Below are positions 37,060 to 47,639 of a DNA stretch of 64,000 nt, piece after piece. A program made the position numbers and the translations under genes. Under the pieces are notes generated by a model that was given only the letters and a program-made list of their open reading frames with translations, was not told the DNA's origin and did not search any database. Within the stretch, counting starts at the first letter, position 1, and each line of letters begins with the position of its first letter. Origin of the DNA: Candidatus Phycosocius spiralis (GTDB taxonomy: Bacteria; Pseudomonadota; Alphaproteobacteria; Caulobacterales; Aquidulcibacteraceae); assembly GCF_030158815.1 (NCBI RefSeq), contig NZ_BPFZ01000015.1, forward strand, positions 1 to 64,000, in the 5' to 3' direction.

Positions 37060-38660
37060 TTTTGGCCCGCGCGTGATTTGGATAAGCGATGGGAAAACCA
37101 CACCGTTGGGATTAGGGCCAAACCAACAATCGCTAAAGCTGGCCATGCTGCTGCGCCCAGACGCTCATCAGCAGCATAGGCGTGCGCCCGCACCGCTAAT
37201 GTATCGATGCCAAAAGGGCGCAACAAAGTGGTGGCGGGCAATTCCTTAGCAATTTCAACCGCGATGATCAAAGCGGCGGCAAAGACCGAAGGCACAGCTA
37301 ACGGTGCTTCAAGACGCAAAAAGCGCTGCCAGTTATTGGCACCCAAAGTCGCTGCGGCTTCGAGCATAGACCTTGTACATCGCTCCAGCCCTGCACTGAT
37401 CGGTTCAAGTCCAGCGGCACTGAAGCGTGCCACATAAGCATAGGTCAAGCCAAAGATGGCAACAGGACCGCTCAAAGCGGCAACAAAATGATGTCCGCCG
37501 AACGTAAGCGCGGCCAAAATTCCTAATGCTGTGACCGCACCGGGGGTCGCATAACCTGCAAGGCTGGCCACATGCACACACGCTTTAACCCTTTTACCAT
37601 TTTGCGCCAAAAAGGCGCTTAGGCTCGCCGTGATTAAGGTTGCACTGGCTCCTAGAATGCACAAAAAAGCGGTAGAGGCTATAGGTTGAAGGAGTGAGCG
37701 CTCTGGTAGACCGTTGGCTATGGCGAGAAGGATCAAATGACCAATTGGGACAATTAAGGCAAAGCTAAGTAGGGCAATACAACCTAGACTTGCAAAACCA
37801 TGCCAAACCCCTTTCAGCTTGACCCGCACCAAGCTGCGCCAGCTGCTGGCCCCCCCACCAACTCGGCCCGATCTATTCGCACGTTCCAAACACACCAAAA
37901 TAATCACACCCAACAGCAATAAGGCTGCAAGACGTGCAGCCGCAGCGAGATCGCCAAAAGAAAACCAAGCTTTAAAAATGCCGGTGGTCAATGTTGATAA
38001 GCCCAAATGGTCAGCGGCCCCAAAATCGGCGGCAATCTCTAAGCCCATCAATGCAGCGCCAGCACCAATAGCAGGTCGGGCGAGAGGTAATGCAATTTTG
38101 AAAAAGCGGGTAAGGGGGCCAGCCCCTAAGAGACGCGCAGCCTCTAAGGCGCACACAGATTGGGCTTCAAAAGCACTGCGCGCTGCCAGATAGACATAGG
38201 GATAAAGTGTTGTAATATATACAAGTACCGCAACATAAAATCCGCGCGACCCGGTTAAATCTCCCCACGCATAGGCGGCCACATAAGCAGGCATGGCCAG
38301 TGGAAGTGCTAAAGTCCAGCTAAGCAGACCGCGTCCCCAAAAGTCATAGGCTGTGACCAACCAAGCTGCCACAACCCCAATCATACATGCACCACAGGTG
38401 GAAATCACCGCCAACTTTACCGTTGTCCACACCATGTCAGTTAATAACCAGTCAACAATATGGGAAAAGCTGGCACTAGGCTGGCAGGCAGCTGCCAAGG
38501 CAAAGAGCACAGGCAAACCTGGTATGGCCATCACGAAGGCTAGGAGTACCCAGCCTTTAACCCGGCTGTGCTGCCTTCGAACAAGGGTTGTATACCCCAA
38601 GGTTGCCCCAGTGTAGGATGCATCAGTATCTTGTAAATCAAGGCCGTCAGACGTGATCAC
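37056..38660 (-). CDS. Iron(III) ABC transporter permease (FbpB-like)
   Basis: The 534-residue integral membrane protein has about twelve transmembrane helices in two MetI-like halves, as usual for FbpB/FutB-type permeases where both halves are in one chain. Cytoplasmic EAA-type loops are seen in ALEAARLLGAGPLTRFFKIALPLARPAIGAG and in MLEAAATLGANNWQRFLRLEAPLAVPS, given here only as position markers around residues 190 and 440. It overlaps the binding-protein gene upstream and the ATPase gene downstream by four bases each. Confidence 0.9.
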   Translation of the reverse strand: MITSDGLDLQDTDASYTGATLGYTTLVRRQHSRVKGWVLLAFVMAIPGLPVLFALAAACQPSASFSHIVDWLLTDMVWTTVKLAVISTCGACMIGVVAAWLVTAYDFWGRGLLSWTLALPLAMPAYVAAYAWGDLTGSRGFYVAVLVYITTLYPYVYLAARSAFEAQSVCALEAARLLGAGPLTRFFKIALPLARPAIGAGAALMGLEIAADFGAADHLGLSTLTTGIFKAWFSFGDLAAAARLAALLLLGVIILVCLERANRSGRVGGGASSWRSLVRVKLKGVWHGFASLGCIALLSFALIVPIGHLILLAIANGLPERSLLQPIASTAFLCILGASATLITASLSAFLAQNGKRVKACVHVASLAGYATPGAVTALGILAALTFGGHHFVAALSGPVAIFGLTYAYVARFSAAGLEPISAGLERCTRSMLEAAATLGANNWQRFLRLEAPLAVPSVFAAALIIAVEIAKELPATTLLRPFGIDTLAVRAHAYAADERLGAAAWPALAIVGLALIPTVWFSHRLSKSRAGQK

Positions 38661-39730
38661 TTCCAGCCTGCGCGATCAAAAACCTTTTGCGCTTCCCCCT
38701 GATTGATTCCAAGGACCGTCATTGGTGTTTGCGCTTCTTTAAACCCGGCAAGGCCTTTTAATGCGCTATTGTCATCCATGGCGCTTGTTAAAATTGGGAA
38801 CTCATCATTGGCCTTGGCAAAAATAGCTTGCGCGGGGGGGCTAACCAAAAACTCTAAAAAGGTGATGCCATTGGCTTTATTGGGGGCATAGCGGGCCAAA
38901 GCGCCACCTGATACGTTCACATGTGTTCCTTCTCCTTTCTGATCTGGAAAGGAAAGTGCGATTTTAGCTGCAATGGCTTTTTCAGCGGGATCAAGAGAGC
39001 GCTGCAAGCGCACGGCATAATAATGATTGACCAACGATATGGCGCATTGACCCTGCGCAATTGCTTTAAGTTGGTCGGTATCAGCACCCTCTGGTGGGCG
39101 GGCGAAATTTGCCACAACACCCTTGGCCCAAGTTTCGGCTTTGGCGACGCCCCACTCCTGAATAAAGCCTGACATCATGGAGAGATTATAGACATTGCTC
39201 GATGGGCGCACACAGATTTGGCCCTTCAGGCTTGGGTCGGTCAATTGGCTGTAGGTTGCAACTTGTTCAGGCTTAATCCGAGAAGGATCATATGCGATTA
39301 CACGGGCGCGCTTAGTGAAGCCAAACCAATCCTTGTTAGCTCCCTGAAGATTCTTGGGCACACTGGCGTCAAGCTTGGCCGATTGTACCGGTTGAAACAG
39401 GCCAGCCGATTGCGCGCGCCAGAAATTTCCTGCATCCACCAGCAAAATCACATCAGCGGGGCTTTGGTTACCTTCGGCCTTTAGCCGCTCCAGCAATAAA
39501 TCGCCCTTCATTTCGATGCGTTTAACTTCGATACCTGTGGTCTTTTTAAACAGGTCATAGAGCTCTTCATCAGCATCATAATGCCGCGCCGAATAGATAT
39601 TGACGACACCTTTGCTATTTTTTTCCTGCTCAGATGGACCACATGCTGTAACACTAAAGAGGGCAAGCATCGCCATTAAGGCACAGGTCGATAGGGGAGG
39701 GCAGGACTTTTTGAGAATGGTTCGCATCAT
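38657..39730 (-). CDS. Iron(III) ABC transporter substrate-binding lipoprotein (FbpA/FutA-like)
   Basis: The product is about 358 residues with a lipoprotein signal ending SVTACG. The mature part begins VVNIYSARHYDADEELYDLFKKTTG, the standard start of FutA/IdiA-type ferric-iron binding proteins. The paired tyrosines that coordinate iron are in LVNHYYAVRL, with a further region at VNVSGGALARYAPN. It delivers iron to the permease encoded next. ATG at 39730 or 39727 follows a TTG; none has a clear ribosome binding site. I looked for a Fur box upstream and saw none. Confidence 0.9.
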   Translation of the reverse strand: MMRTILKKSCPPLSTCALMAMLALFSVTACGPSEQEKNSKGVVNIYSARHYDADEELYDLFKKTTGIEVKRIEMKGDLLLERLKAEGNQSPADVILLVDAGNFWRAQSAGLFQPVQSAKLDASVPKNLQGANKDWFGFTKRARVIAYDPSRIKPEQVATYSQLTDPSLKGQICVRPSSNVYNLSMMSGFIQEWGVAKAETWAKGVVANFARPPEGADTDQLKAIAQGQCAISLVNHYYAVRLQRSLDPAEKAIAAKIALSFPDQKGEGTHVNVSGGALARYAPNKANGITFLEFLVSPPAQAIFAKANDEFPILTSAMDDNSALKGLAGFKEAQTPMTVLGINQGEAQKVFDRAGWK

Positions 39731-39924
39731 CAACAGGTCATGTCACAGCCTAGGCTTTCCTGCAAGCCAATGTCGCAGGTGACCAGCTTACTCTTCCGGC
39801 GGGATGGTATCGCTTGTCACTGGAAGATTAAGCGCACCAGTTCTATCTTGTTGAGTCCATAAGTACAACTCGAAGTGAGTGCGCCTGAATGCTGGGTGTA
39901 AACTTCGATGAAGCTGACGGGGAA

Positions 39925-40000
39925 TGGTGGGCGGTGACGGTCTCGAACCGCCGACCCTCTCGGTGTAAACGAGATGCTCTTCCAACTGAGCTAACCGCCC
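39925..40000 (-). tRNA. tRNA-Val (anticodon TAC), CCA encoded
   Basis: The minus strand folds into a standard cloverleaf: acceptor GGGCGGT paired with ACCGCCC, D-arm GCTC/GAGC, anticodon stem TCTCG/CGAGA with loop TTTACAC (anticodon TAC), five-base variable loop, T-arm with TTCGAGA loop, discriminator A and encoded CCA. The anticodon reads valine GUA/GUG codons. It lies between the iron-transport operon and lon. Confidence 0.95.
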
Positions 40001-40090
40001 CACTTGGTTCTATTAGGGTTTGGCAGGGGTATCTGGCAAGGCTGCAAAGCAGCCAAGCCAAACCCGTTTCAAAGGTGGTGCATGAGCGCC

Positions 40091-42493
40091 TTAATGTGCT
40101 GTTGCGCCTGAACCCTCACTATCATCTGGCAAGCGCTTAGCTAAGGCTGCTGCCGCATCGTCTTCATTCCAATCAATCGGGACAATCGGCCGGGTTAATG
40201 CGTGGAGCAGCACTTCATCAGCGGTAGAAACTGGAAGGATGGTTAGGCCCTGTTTCACATTGTCGGGTACATCTTCGAGATCTTTTTCATTTTCTTTGGG
40301 TATCAGCACGGTCTTGATTCCCGCCCGAAGCGCCGCCAAGAGCTTTTCTTTCAAGCCGCCAATGGGCAAAACCCGACCGCGCAGGGTGATTTCACCGGTC
40401 ATGGCTACATTACGCGACACAGGATTACTGGTCAAAAGACTAACAATCGCTGTCATCATCGCCACACCGGCAGATGGCCCATCCTTAGGTGTAGCCCCTT
40501 CTGGCACATGGACATGGATGTCAGTTTGGTCAAATAAAGTTGGCTTAATCCCAAACTGTGCCGCGCGCGCTTTCACATAGGAGCTGGCCGCAGAGATTGA
40601 TTCTTTCATCACATCGCGCAAATTGCCCGTAACTGTCATGCGGCCCTTACCAAACATCGAGACAGCTTCAATGGTCAAAGTATCGCCACCCACTTCAGTC
40701 CAAGCAAGCCCGGTCACCGCCCCGATTTGATCTTCGGTTTCAGCCTCACCAAAGCGGACTTTACGCACACCCAAATAGTCTTTGACATTGGTCGGGATTA
40801 TATCGATGGCAAGCTTTTTGTTCTGGGTAATTTCACGCACAGCTTTACGTGCAAGATTGGCAATCTCACGTTCAAACCCCCGCACCCCGGCTTCGCGGGT
40901 ATAATACCGGATCACTTCGCGCATAGCCTCGTCTGAAAGCGAAAATTCACCCACGCGTAGCCCATTGGCCTCAATTTGCTTTTTGAGCAAATGACGCTTC
41001 GCGATTTCTACCTTTTCATCTTCAGTATAGCCGGGGATCCGAATGATTTCCATCCGGTCTAACAAGGGTTGGGGCATATTGAGTGAATTGGCCGTTGTTA
41101 CAAACATAACATCTGATAAGTCATAATCGACTTCCAGATAATGATCGTTAAACGTGTTGTTCTGTTCTGGGTCTAATACTTCTAACAAAGCTGCCGCAGG
41201 ATCACCGCGATAATCTGACCCCATTTTATCTATTTCATCAAGCAAGAACAAAGGATTAGCGCTCTTTGCTTTTTTCATCGATTGAATGATGCGGCCAGGC
41301 ATGGAACCAATATAGGTACGCCGATGGCCACGAATTTCTGACTCGTCGCGCACCCCACCCAGAGAGACTCGAACAAAATCACGACCAGTTGCTCTAGCAA
41401 TAGACTTTCCCAAGGACGTCTTGCCCACGCCCGGCGGGCCGACCAAGCATAAAATAGGACCGCGCAGCTTATTGGTTCGGGCACCCACAGCCAGATATTC
41501 CAATATACGCTCTTTAACTTTTTCAAGCCCGTAATGATCGCCATCCAGCACTGCCTCGGCGGCATCGAGGTCCTTTTTGATTTTTTTCGCCTTGCCCCAA
41601 GGCAAGGCCAGTAACCAATCGAGATAGTTGCGAACGACCGTGGATTCAGCCGACATTGGGCTCATTTGCTTGAGTTTTTTGAGCTCTGTTTCCGCTTTAT
41701 TCCGCGCTTCTTTTGTGAATTTTGTTTTACGTATCAGCTCTTCTAGTTCTTGTAATTCATCGCGGCCTTCTTCTTGTTCGCCAAGCTCACGCTGAATCGC
41801 CTTCATTTGCTCATTGAGATAATAATCGCGCTGGCTCTTTTCCATTTGCCTTTTAACGCGGTTACGGATCCGACGCTCAACCTGCAGCACACCCATTTCG
41901 CCTTCCATGAAGGAGAAAATACGCTCTAAACGTTTGGTGGTGCTGATCATTTCTAAGAGCTCTTGCTTTTGCTCAAGCTTAATCGCCAGATTATCGGCGA
42001 TCACATCGGCTACTTGGTTGGCAGAAGGCAATTGCGCAAGCCCAGACACGATTTCGGGAGGGATTTTGCGGTTGAGTTTAACATAATTTTCGAATTGTTC
42101 GATCGCTGTCCGCGATAGAGCTTTGGCTTCTGGTGTATCAGCATCGGTTACCTCAACCTCACTGACTTTGACTGTGAACAGAGGCTCTGTAGCATCGAAG
42201 CTCTCAATGGCTACCCGCGACTTACCCTCAACCAGTACTTTGACAGTGCCATCGGGTAGTTTCAACAATTGCAGAACCGATGCAATAACCCCGATCCTAT
42301 GCACATCACTGGGTCCTGGATTATCGTCAGATGCATCCTTTTGGGTCACAAGCACGATTTGCTTATCACCGCGCATGGCCTCCTCTAGCGCACGTACGGA
42401 CTTCTCGCGCCCAACAAACAAGGGCGACACCCGATGTGGGAATACCACAATATCACGCAGGGGTAGAAGCGGTAAGATGCGTATCTTCGTCAT
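40091..42493 (-). CDS. lon: ATP-dependent protease Lon
   Basis: The 800-residue cytosolic AAA+ serine protease degrades misfolded and regulatory proteins (in alphaproteobacteria notably CcrM and DnaA). The N-terminal LON substrate-binding domain starts at ILPLLPLRDIVVFP. The coiled linker follows (about 200-270). The AAA+ module has Walker A GPPGVGKTS, and the catalytic dyad is Ser674 in DGPSAGVAM with Lys717, keeping the 43-residue spacing of the E. coli enzyme. An AAGGAAA box precedes the ATG. It lies downstream of clpX with a 650-base gap, so it probably has its own promoter. Confidence 0.96.
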   Translation of the reverse strand: MTKIRILPLLPLRDIVVFPHRVSPLFVGREKSVRALEEAMRGDKQIVLVTQKDASDDNPGPSDVHRIGVIASVLQLLKLPDGTVKVLVEGKSRVAIESFDATEPLFTVKVSEVEVTDADTPEAKALSRTAIEQFENYVKLNRKIPPEIVSGLAQLPSANQVADVIADNLAIKLEQKQELLEMISTTKRLERIFSFMEGEMGVLQVERRIRNRVKRQMEKSQRDYYLNEQMKAIQRELGEQEEGRDELQELEELIRKTKFTKEARNKAETELKKLKQMSPMSAESTVVRNYLDWLLALPWGKAKKIKKDLDAAEAVLDGDHYGLEKVKERILEYLAVGARTNKLRGPILCLVGPPGVGKTSLGKSIARATGRDFVRVSLGGVRDESEIRGHRRTYIGSMPGRIIQSMKKAKSANPLFLLDEIDKMGSDYRGDPAAALLEVLDPEQNNTFNDHYLEVDYDLSDVMFVTTANSLNMPQPLLDRMEIIRIPGYTEDEKVEIAKRHLLKKQIEANGLRVGEFSLSDEAMREVIRYYTREAGVRGFEREIANLARKAVREITQNKKLAIDIIPTNVKDYLGVRKVRFGEAETEDQIGAVTGLAWTEVGGDTLTIEAVSMFGKGRMTVTGNLRDVMKESISAASSYVKARAAQFGIKPTLFDQTDIHVHVPEGATPKDGPSAGVAMMTAIVSLLTSNPVSRNVAMTGEITLRGRVLPIGGLKEKLLAALRAGIKTVLIPKENEKDLEDVPDNVKQGLTILPVSTADEVLLHALTRPIVPIDWNEDDAAAALAKRLPDDSEGSGATAH

Positions 42494-43143
42494 GGGCTTT
42501 CCTTAACCTCATCATGAGGGTGGGACCTTGAACTAGGCCCGGTATATGTCAATTGGCAAGCCTTCAAGAGAAGAGGCTTATCGATAGTCCACAGATGGAT
42601 GCGCTTGGCTCCGTGTTCAAGTCCTTGAGTGTAACCGTGATTGACTGATCTATAGCCAATTGGGGTCGTTTCTAACCCTACCAAGCGCTTGAGGCGAAAC
42701 CACAATCGGTCTTCTACTTCTGTCACCCTACTATTTACGATGTGAAATCCCCGTTAAAATCCCACCTTTCGATGTTTATCTTCATGACGATCACGAGGAA
42801 CGGACACCATCTCCAACATGAACTAAACCTGGGGTATTACGCGATCAACAAGGGGTCCCACTCTTCATGCTCGGGTTCGATCAGGAAGAGGTAAAGAATG
42901 CCACGCCAAAAGAGTGCGCTGCCTATTTGGTGCTTCATTGGACCACGAGTTGGACACAGGCTTGATAAGTTTCATAATCTTCCTCGTCAGCATGCTCTTG
43001 TTCGTTATGTCGATGAGCTGCCGCACAGACCGTCAAATGGTAAAACGGATTTGATTGGGCAACGAAATGGTCTTAGCGCGCGGCAACGACTAAATGCGGC
43101 TTATGCGGCCGCGAAAGAGTCAAACAAGCTATCACCCAGCTGC
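42494..43143. other. 650-base gap between clpX and lon
   Basis: This should contain the lon promoter and leader. Frames on both strands were considered (a 78-codon frame ending on the lon start, and a rightward frame running antisense into clpX); neither has a protein-like composition or a plausible ribosome binding site. I identified no repeat or RNA. Confidence 0.4.
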
Positions 43144-44415
43144 TTAGCCCGCCACGGCTGGTGCTGGTTGTTCGCGCCGCTCTGCGTAGATCAGAAGTGG
43201 TTTCGCACGCCCTTCGATCACTTCACCGTTGACAACAACTTCTTCAACGCCGTCATAGGAGGGCAGGTCAAACATGGTTTCGAGCAAAACGGCTTCTAAG
43301 ATCGAGCGGAGTCCCCGTGCCCCGGTTTTGCGTGCAATAGCCTTGGTAGCAATGCAACGTAATGCCTCCTCCGTAAAGGTAAGCTTGGTGTTTTCCATCT
43401 CAAACAATCGCTGATACTGCTTGATCAGTGCATTTTTGGGTTCCGTCAGAATTTGAATGAGCGCGGGTTCGTCCAAATCCTCTAAAGTCGCGAAAACCGG
43501 CATCCGGCCGACAAATTCAGGGATTAAGCCGAATTTCAACAAATCTTCTGGCTCACACTCACGCAACACTTCGCCGGTACGACGGTCATCAGGGCTACGA
43601 ACATTCGCACCAAAGCCGATACCGGCCCCGGTTCCACGTCTTGATATAATCGTATCAAGCCCAGGGAAAGCCCCACCGGCGATGAACAATATATTAGTGG
43701 TATCAACCTGCAAGAACTCTTGCTGAGGGTGTTTACGTCCCCCTTGAGGTGGCACTGATGCCACTGTGCCTTCCATCAATTTCAACAAAGCCTGCTGCAC
43801 GCCCTCACCCGACACATCGCGTGTGATCGATGGATTATCGGACTTGCGGCTGATTTTGTCGATCTCATCAATATAGACGATGCCACGCTGCGCGCGTTCA
43901 ACATTATAGTCTGAGGCTTGCAGCAGTTTTAAAATGATGTTTTCAACATCTTCGCCAACATAGCCCGCCTCGGTCAAGGTTGTGGCATCCGCCATGGTGA
44001 AGGGGACATCGATGATGCGCGCCAAGGTTTGCGCCAGAAGCGTTTTCCCACACCCGGTTGGTCCAATCAACAAAATATTGGATTTCGCCAACTCAACATC
44101 GCCATTTTTCTGGGCGTGCGCCAAGCGCTTATAATGGTTGTGAACGGCCACTGAGAGCACACGCTTAGCATAATTTTGACCAATGGCGTAATCATCAAGC
44201 ACGTCTTTGATTTCTTGGGGTGTTGGCACGCCATCTTTTGATTTAACGAGCTGATTTTTATTCTCTTCGCGGATGATATCCATGCACAATTCGACGCATT
44301 CGTCACAGATGAAGACGGTCGGTCCTGCGATCAACTTGCGGACTTCATGCTGGCTTTTACCGCAAAAGCTGCAATAGAGCGTATTTTTTGAATCACCGCT
44401 GGCTGCTTTTGTCAT
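43144..44415 (-). CDS. clpX: ATP-dependent Clp protease ATP-binding subunit ClpX
   Basis: The 423-residue AAA+ unfoldase feeds ClpP. The zinc-binding domain has CSFCGK near residue 14 and CDEC near residue 36. Walker A is [15 protein letters not shown], Walker B is [10 protein letters not shown], and the pore loop GYVGED and sensor residues are present. The IGF-type loop for ClpP docking appears as [11 protein letters not shown] 44415 with GGAG five bases upstream is preferred over GTG 44421. It follows clpP with a gap of 178 bases, the usual alphaproteobacterial order. Confidence 0.96.
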   Translation of the reverse strand: MTKAASGDSKNTLYCSFCGKSQHEVRKLIAGPTVFICDECVELCMDIIREENKNQLVKSKDGVPTPQEIKDVLDDYAIGQNYAKRVLSVAVHNHYKRLAHAQKNGDVELAKSNILLIGPTGCGKTLLAQTLARIIDVPFTMADATTLTEAGYVGEDVENIILKLLQASDYNVERAQRGIVYIDEIDKISRKSDNPSITRDVSGEGVQQALLKLMEGTVASVPPQGGRKHPQQEFLQVDTTNILFIAGGAFPGLDTIISRRGTGAGIGFGANVRSPDDRRTGEVLRECEPEDLLKFGLIPEFVGRMPVFATLEDLDEPALIQILTEPKNALIKQYQRLFEMENTKLTFTEEALRCIATKAIARKTGARGLRSILEAVLLETMFDLPSYDGVEEVVVNGEVIEGRAKPLLIYAERREQPAPAVAG

Positions 44416-44593
44416 AGTCACTCCAGTCCGTCACAATGTAGCAATAAGCACACACAGACGGTCACCTCAATTTACTTGTCTCGTTTTGCACAGAACCTGT
44501 CAACAATCCGTTGCAAGGCTAAACCAATTATGGACATCCGCCTATAGGAAAAATCCACAAAGCTATCCTCACTAGCCTGATGCCACGCTGACT

Positions 44594-45220
44594 CTAGGAC
44601 GATCTATTGGGATCCTCACGCTTGATAAAAACATTGTCCACTATGCCAAAGGCCTTGGCTTCTTCAGCGGTCATAAAGTGATCGCGGTCTAAAGTTTTCT
44701 CAATGACATCATAGTCTTGGCCTGTGTGTTTGACATAGATTTCATTTAGGCGGCGCTTGGTTGCGACGATATCTTCTGCGTGGCGCGCAATATCTGTGGC
44801 TTGGCCGCGGAAGCCACCTGAAGGCTGATGTACCATCACCCGCGCATTTGGCAGTGCCACGCGACTTCCCTTTTCGCCAGCAGCGAGCAGTAACGAACCC
44901 ATAGAAGCCGCTTGACCCATTACCACAGTTGAAACAGGCGAACGAATGTATTCCATTGTGTCATAAATCGATAGGCCAGACGTCACAACACCACCTGGGC
45001 TATTGATATACATAGAGATTTCCTTTTTTGGATTCTCCGATTCTAAAAACAATAATTGCGCGCAGATCAATGCTGCCATGCCATCTTCTACTGGACCGGA
45101 CACAAAAATGATGCGTTCGCGCAACAGACGCGAGAAAATATCAAAAGCCCGCTCACCGCGCGAACTTTGTTCAACAACCATGGGCACTAAGCCAAGCGCG
45201 CGTGTAACTGGATCTGTCAT
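44594..45220 (-). CDS. clpP: ATP-dependent Clp protease proteolytic subunit ClpP
   Basis: The 208-residue serine peptidase forms the tetradecameric chamber. The catalytic triad Ser106 (QAASMGS), His131 (VMVHQPSGG) and Asp180 (TLDRDH) keeps the spacing of the E. coli protein (25 and 49 residues). It works with ClpX encoded downstream. An AGAGG box lies just before the ATG. No trigger-factor gene is present upstream. Confidence 0.96.
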   Translation of the reverse strand: MTDPVTRALGLVPMVVEQSSRGERAFDIFSRLLRERIIFVSGPVEDGMAALICAQLLFLESENPKKEISMYINSPGGVVTSGLSIYDTMEYIRSPVSTVVMGQAASMGSLLLAAGEKGSRVALPNARVMVHQPSGGFRGQATDIARHAEDIVATKRRLNEIYVKHTGQDYDVIEKTLDRDHFMTAEEAKAFGIVDNVFIKREDPNRSS

Positions 45221-45587
45221 AATAGCCTCTTTGGAGCATAACGGGCTCTTCGTTTCCTTGATATTGTCCCGCTTCGTTCAGGTTGCAAGCACATGTTGCG
45301 GTTAACGCGGCTAAACAGCTGCCAATGCCTGAAAATGGTGGTTCTCTTAAACAGCTGTAGTACCCGGGCCGGCTTGTTAAAAGTGGAAAGTTGGTCAAAG
45401 CCAGTGAAGGCCTATTGATTGTTTTAAAGGCTTGGTAGGATTAGGCTGTGATTACGGCAATCACAGGCAGATGCGTGGCTGTTAGTTTCAAATCCTGCTA
45501 AACCCTCCTTTAACAGCTTTGCCCCATGCAGATCTTATATTTTTCCGCAACTTATCCGCAATTTAGAAGTGCGATTTCGGGACGTTC
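45221..45587. promoter_or_regulatory. Divergent region between clpP and the DEAD-box helicase gene
   Basis: This is a 367-base control region for clpP (leftward) and the helicase gene (rightward). It contains a perfect 8-bp inverted repeat, CTGTGATT with a five-base loop, at 45446-45466, which could be an operator or a hairpin. No gene is seen. Confidence 0.45.
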
Positions 45588-47378
45588 ATGCCATTTCCAA
45601 CCCTCCCCGCTGTTTTTGAAGCGACGCTCGCCGCCCATGGCTATGGCGAACCTACCTCCGTTCAAGCTGCTGTTTTGGCGCATAACCGCCCAGAGGGTGA
45701 TTTATTGGTGTCGGCTCAAACCGGGTCTGGCAAGACGGTCGCTTTTGGTCTTTCCATTGGCCCAACTTTATTAGCAGGGGAAGAGCGTTTAGGGCGTGCG
45801 GGTACACCTTTGGCTTTGGTGATCGCGCCAACCCGCGAATTGGCGCAACAGGTCGCGCGGGAACTAGACTGGCTTTATGCCAAGGCTGGCGCGCAGGTAG
45901 TATGCTGCGTTGGGGGCATGGATGCCCGCCAAGAAGCACGAAAACTCCAAGCAGGATGTCATATCATAGTTGGCACGCCAGGGCGGCTGCGGGATCATAT
46001 GGAACGTGGTCGTGCGGATTTTAGTGGCCTACGCGCCGTTGTCCTCGATGAAGCCGACGAAATGTTGGATTTGGGCTTTAAGGATGATTTGGAAGCCATT
46101 TTGGATAGTACACCACATGATCGACGCACTCTATTATTCTCAGCGACTTTGGCCAAGGATATTGTCACGCTCGCCAAACGTTATCAGCGCGAGGCGGTGC
46201 GCATTGATACTACTTCGCGAAATGTCCCCCATGGCGATATTGAGTATCGCGCTATTCGCGTCGCTCCTAATGAACTTGAGCTAGCGGTTGTCAATGTGTT
46301 GCGCTTTTACGGCACTGGCGGCGCTTTGGTGTTTTGTGCAACGCGTGAAAGCGTCCGCCATCTCTTTGGCAGCTTGCGTGAGCGCGGCTTTAGGGTGGTG
46401 GCCTTATCGGGTGAGCTTTCGCAGAAGGAGCGTACCGAAGCGCTACAAGCTTTGCGTGATGGCCACGCGCGGGTGTGTGTCGCTACTGACGTAGCGGCGC
46501 GTGGACTTGATTTACCAGATCTAACCTTAGTTATTCATGCCGAGCTTCCCCACAATAAGGCGGCTCTTCTCCACCGTTCTGGTCGTACCGGGCGCGCTGG
46601 ACGCAAAGGCACGTCTGTGGTTTTAGTGCCTACTACAAGGCGTAAAAAGGCTGAACAATTACTCCAAGCTGCCGGGGTTTCGGCGATTTGGTCGTCTCCT
46701 CCGAGCGCTGAATCAATCCGCGCGGCTGACCGTGATGCACTCCTCAACGACCCCTTACTCAACGAAGCTTCTAATGAGGAAGAAGAAGGCCTTGCTTCCG
46801 CTCTGTTGGCGGGGTCAGGGCCAGAAAAAGTGGCGCTTGGGCTGATCCGGCTCTATCGCTCGCGTCTTCCTGAACCCGAAGATTTGTTTGAGCCTTCGTC
46901 TGAATCGCGTGGTGCCCGGCCCGATCGGGTGCGTCAACGACCAGGCCGCGGTGAGCGGCACCTATTGAACATATCTGATCAATCTGGCACGAAATGGTTT
47001 CGCCTCAGTGTCGGTCGCAATTCCAATGCTGACCCCAAATGGCTGATCCCACTCATATGCCGGCTGGGCCATGTCACCAAGAATGAAATCGGCTCGATTC
47101 GGATTTTTGATCGTGAAACCTTGTTTGAAATTGACCCGCGTTTTGCCGATCGCTTCATGCAGGCAGTTCATCAACATCCAGACGATGCAATGCGGATTGT
47201 GCCTGCAAATGACCCTGACACCGCTAAGAGGGCACCGCGACGACCACCACCAAAAGGTGGCAAAAAGGGAAAACAAAAAAAATCAGCACCGAAAGGGGAA
47301 AGAGGCCCTCGCGGCGTGGTTGGCCCGCCACGCCAAAAGGTCGGCCCACCGCCTTCTGGTAGGAAAAAAATCGTTTAA
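45588..47378 (+). CDS. DEAD-box RNA helicase, DbpA/CsdA-like
   Basis: The 596-residue helicase has motif I AQTGSGKT, Ia PTRELAQQ, II DEAD (VVLDEADEMLDLGF), III SAT, V ATDVAARGLD and VI HRSGRTGRAG. A DbpA-type RNA-binding domain lies near 440-530, followed by a very basic Gly/Lys-rich tail that probably binds RNA nonspecifically. It should remodel rRNA or mRNA structure during ribosome assembly or cold adaptation. In alphaproteobacteria such helicases often join the RNase E degradosome. Confidence 0.92.
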   Translation: MPFPTLPAVFEATLAAHGYGEPTSVQAAVLAHNRPEGDLLVSAQTGSGKTVAFGLSIGPTLLAGEERLGRAGTPLALVIAPTRELAQQVARELDWLYAKAGAQVVCCVGGMDARQEARKLQAGCHIIVGTPGRLRDHMERGRADFSGLRAVVLDEADEMLDLGFKDDLEAILDSTPHDRRTLLFSATLAKDIVTLAKRYQREAVRIDTTSRNVPHGDIEYRAIRVAPNELELAVVNVLRFYGTGGALVFCATRESVRHLFGSLRERGFRVVALSGELSQKERTEALQALRDGHARVCVATDVAARGLDLPDLTLVIHAELPHNKAALLHRSGRTGRAGRKGTSVVLVPTTRRKKAEQLLQAAGVSAIWSSPPSAESIRAADRDALLNDPLLNEASNEEEEGLASALLAGSGPEKVALGLIRLYRSRLPEPEDLFEPSSESRGARPDRVRQRPGRGERHLLNISDQSGTKWFRLSVGRNSNADPKWLIPLICRLGHVTKNEIGSIRIFDRETLFEIDPRFADRFMQAVHQHPDDAMRIVPANDPDTAKRAPRRPPPKGGKKGKQKKSAPKGERGPRGVVGPPRQKVGPPPSGRKKIV

Positions 47379-47604
47379 CAAATAGATTTAGATTGACTAT
47401 TTTTGTCCGTTAAAGGCAAGGCACGCTCTCCAAAATCTTATCCCCCCTGAAATGTTGGGTCTAAAATGTTAAGCCTTAATTGTTGGAATTGCTTTCCAAA
47501 CCACTGATCCAAGAATGGTGGTGTTGTTTGATCTGCCTGCCTTAGCGTCAGTACTTAGCTGGGCACATTTCTGTGCTCCGCCCTCATGATATTCTATTGC
47601 CTCT

Positions 47605-47634
47605 CGACAAATAACTGCCCAGTCAGTTATATAA
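47605..47634 (+). promoter_or_regulatory. Operator-like inverted repeat before the TetR gene
   Basis: ATAACTG (47611-47617) and its complement CAGTTAT (47624-47630) are separated by six bases and overlap a TATA-like -10 box (TATATAA, 47628 on). This symmetrical site lies 10 bases before the TetR start, where an autorepressor of an efflux operon normally binds. Binding is an inference. Confidence 0.55.
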
Positions 47635-47639
47635 AAGTG

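Noticed and set aside
39731-39800. Fur box before the iron transport operon
   Set aside because: No AT-rich symmetrical site of the expected kind is visible in the short upstream region.
42490-42726. 78-codon leftward frame ending on the lon start
   Set aside because: The stop overlaps the lon ATG, which is tempting, but the translation looks random and no ribosome binding site is seen.
42898-43299. 133-codon rightward frame between lon and clpX
   Set aside because: Its last third is antisense to the clpX 3' end and the remainder shows no protein-like pattern.
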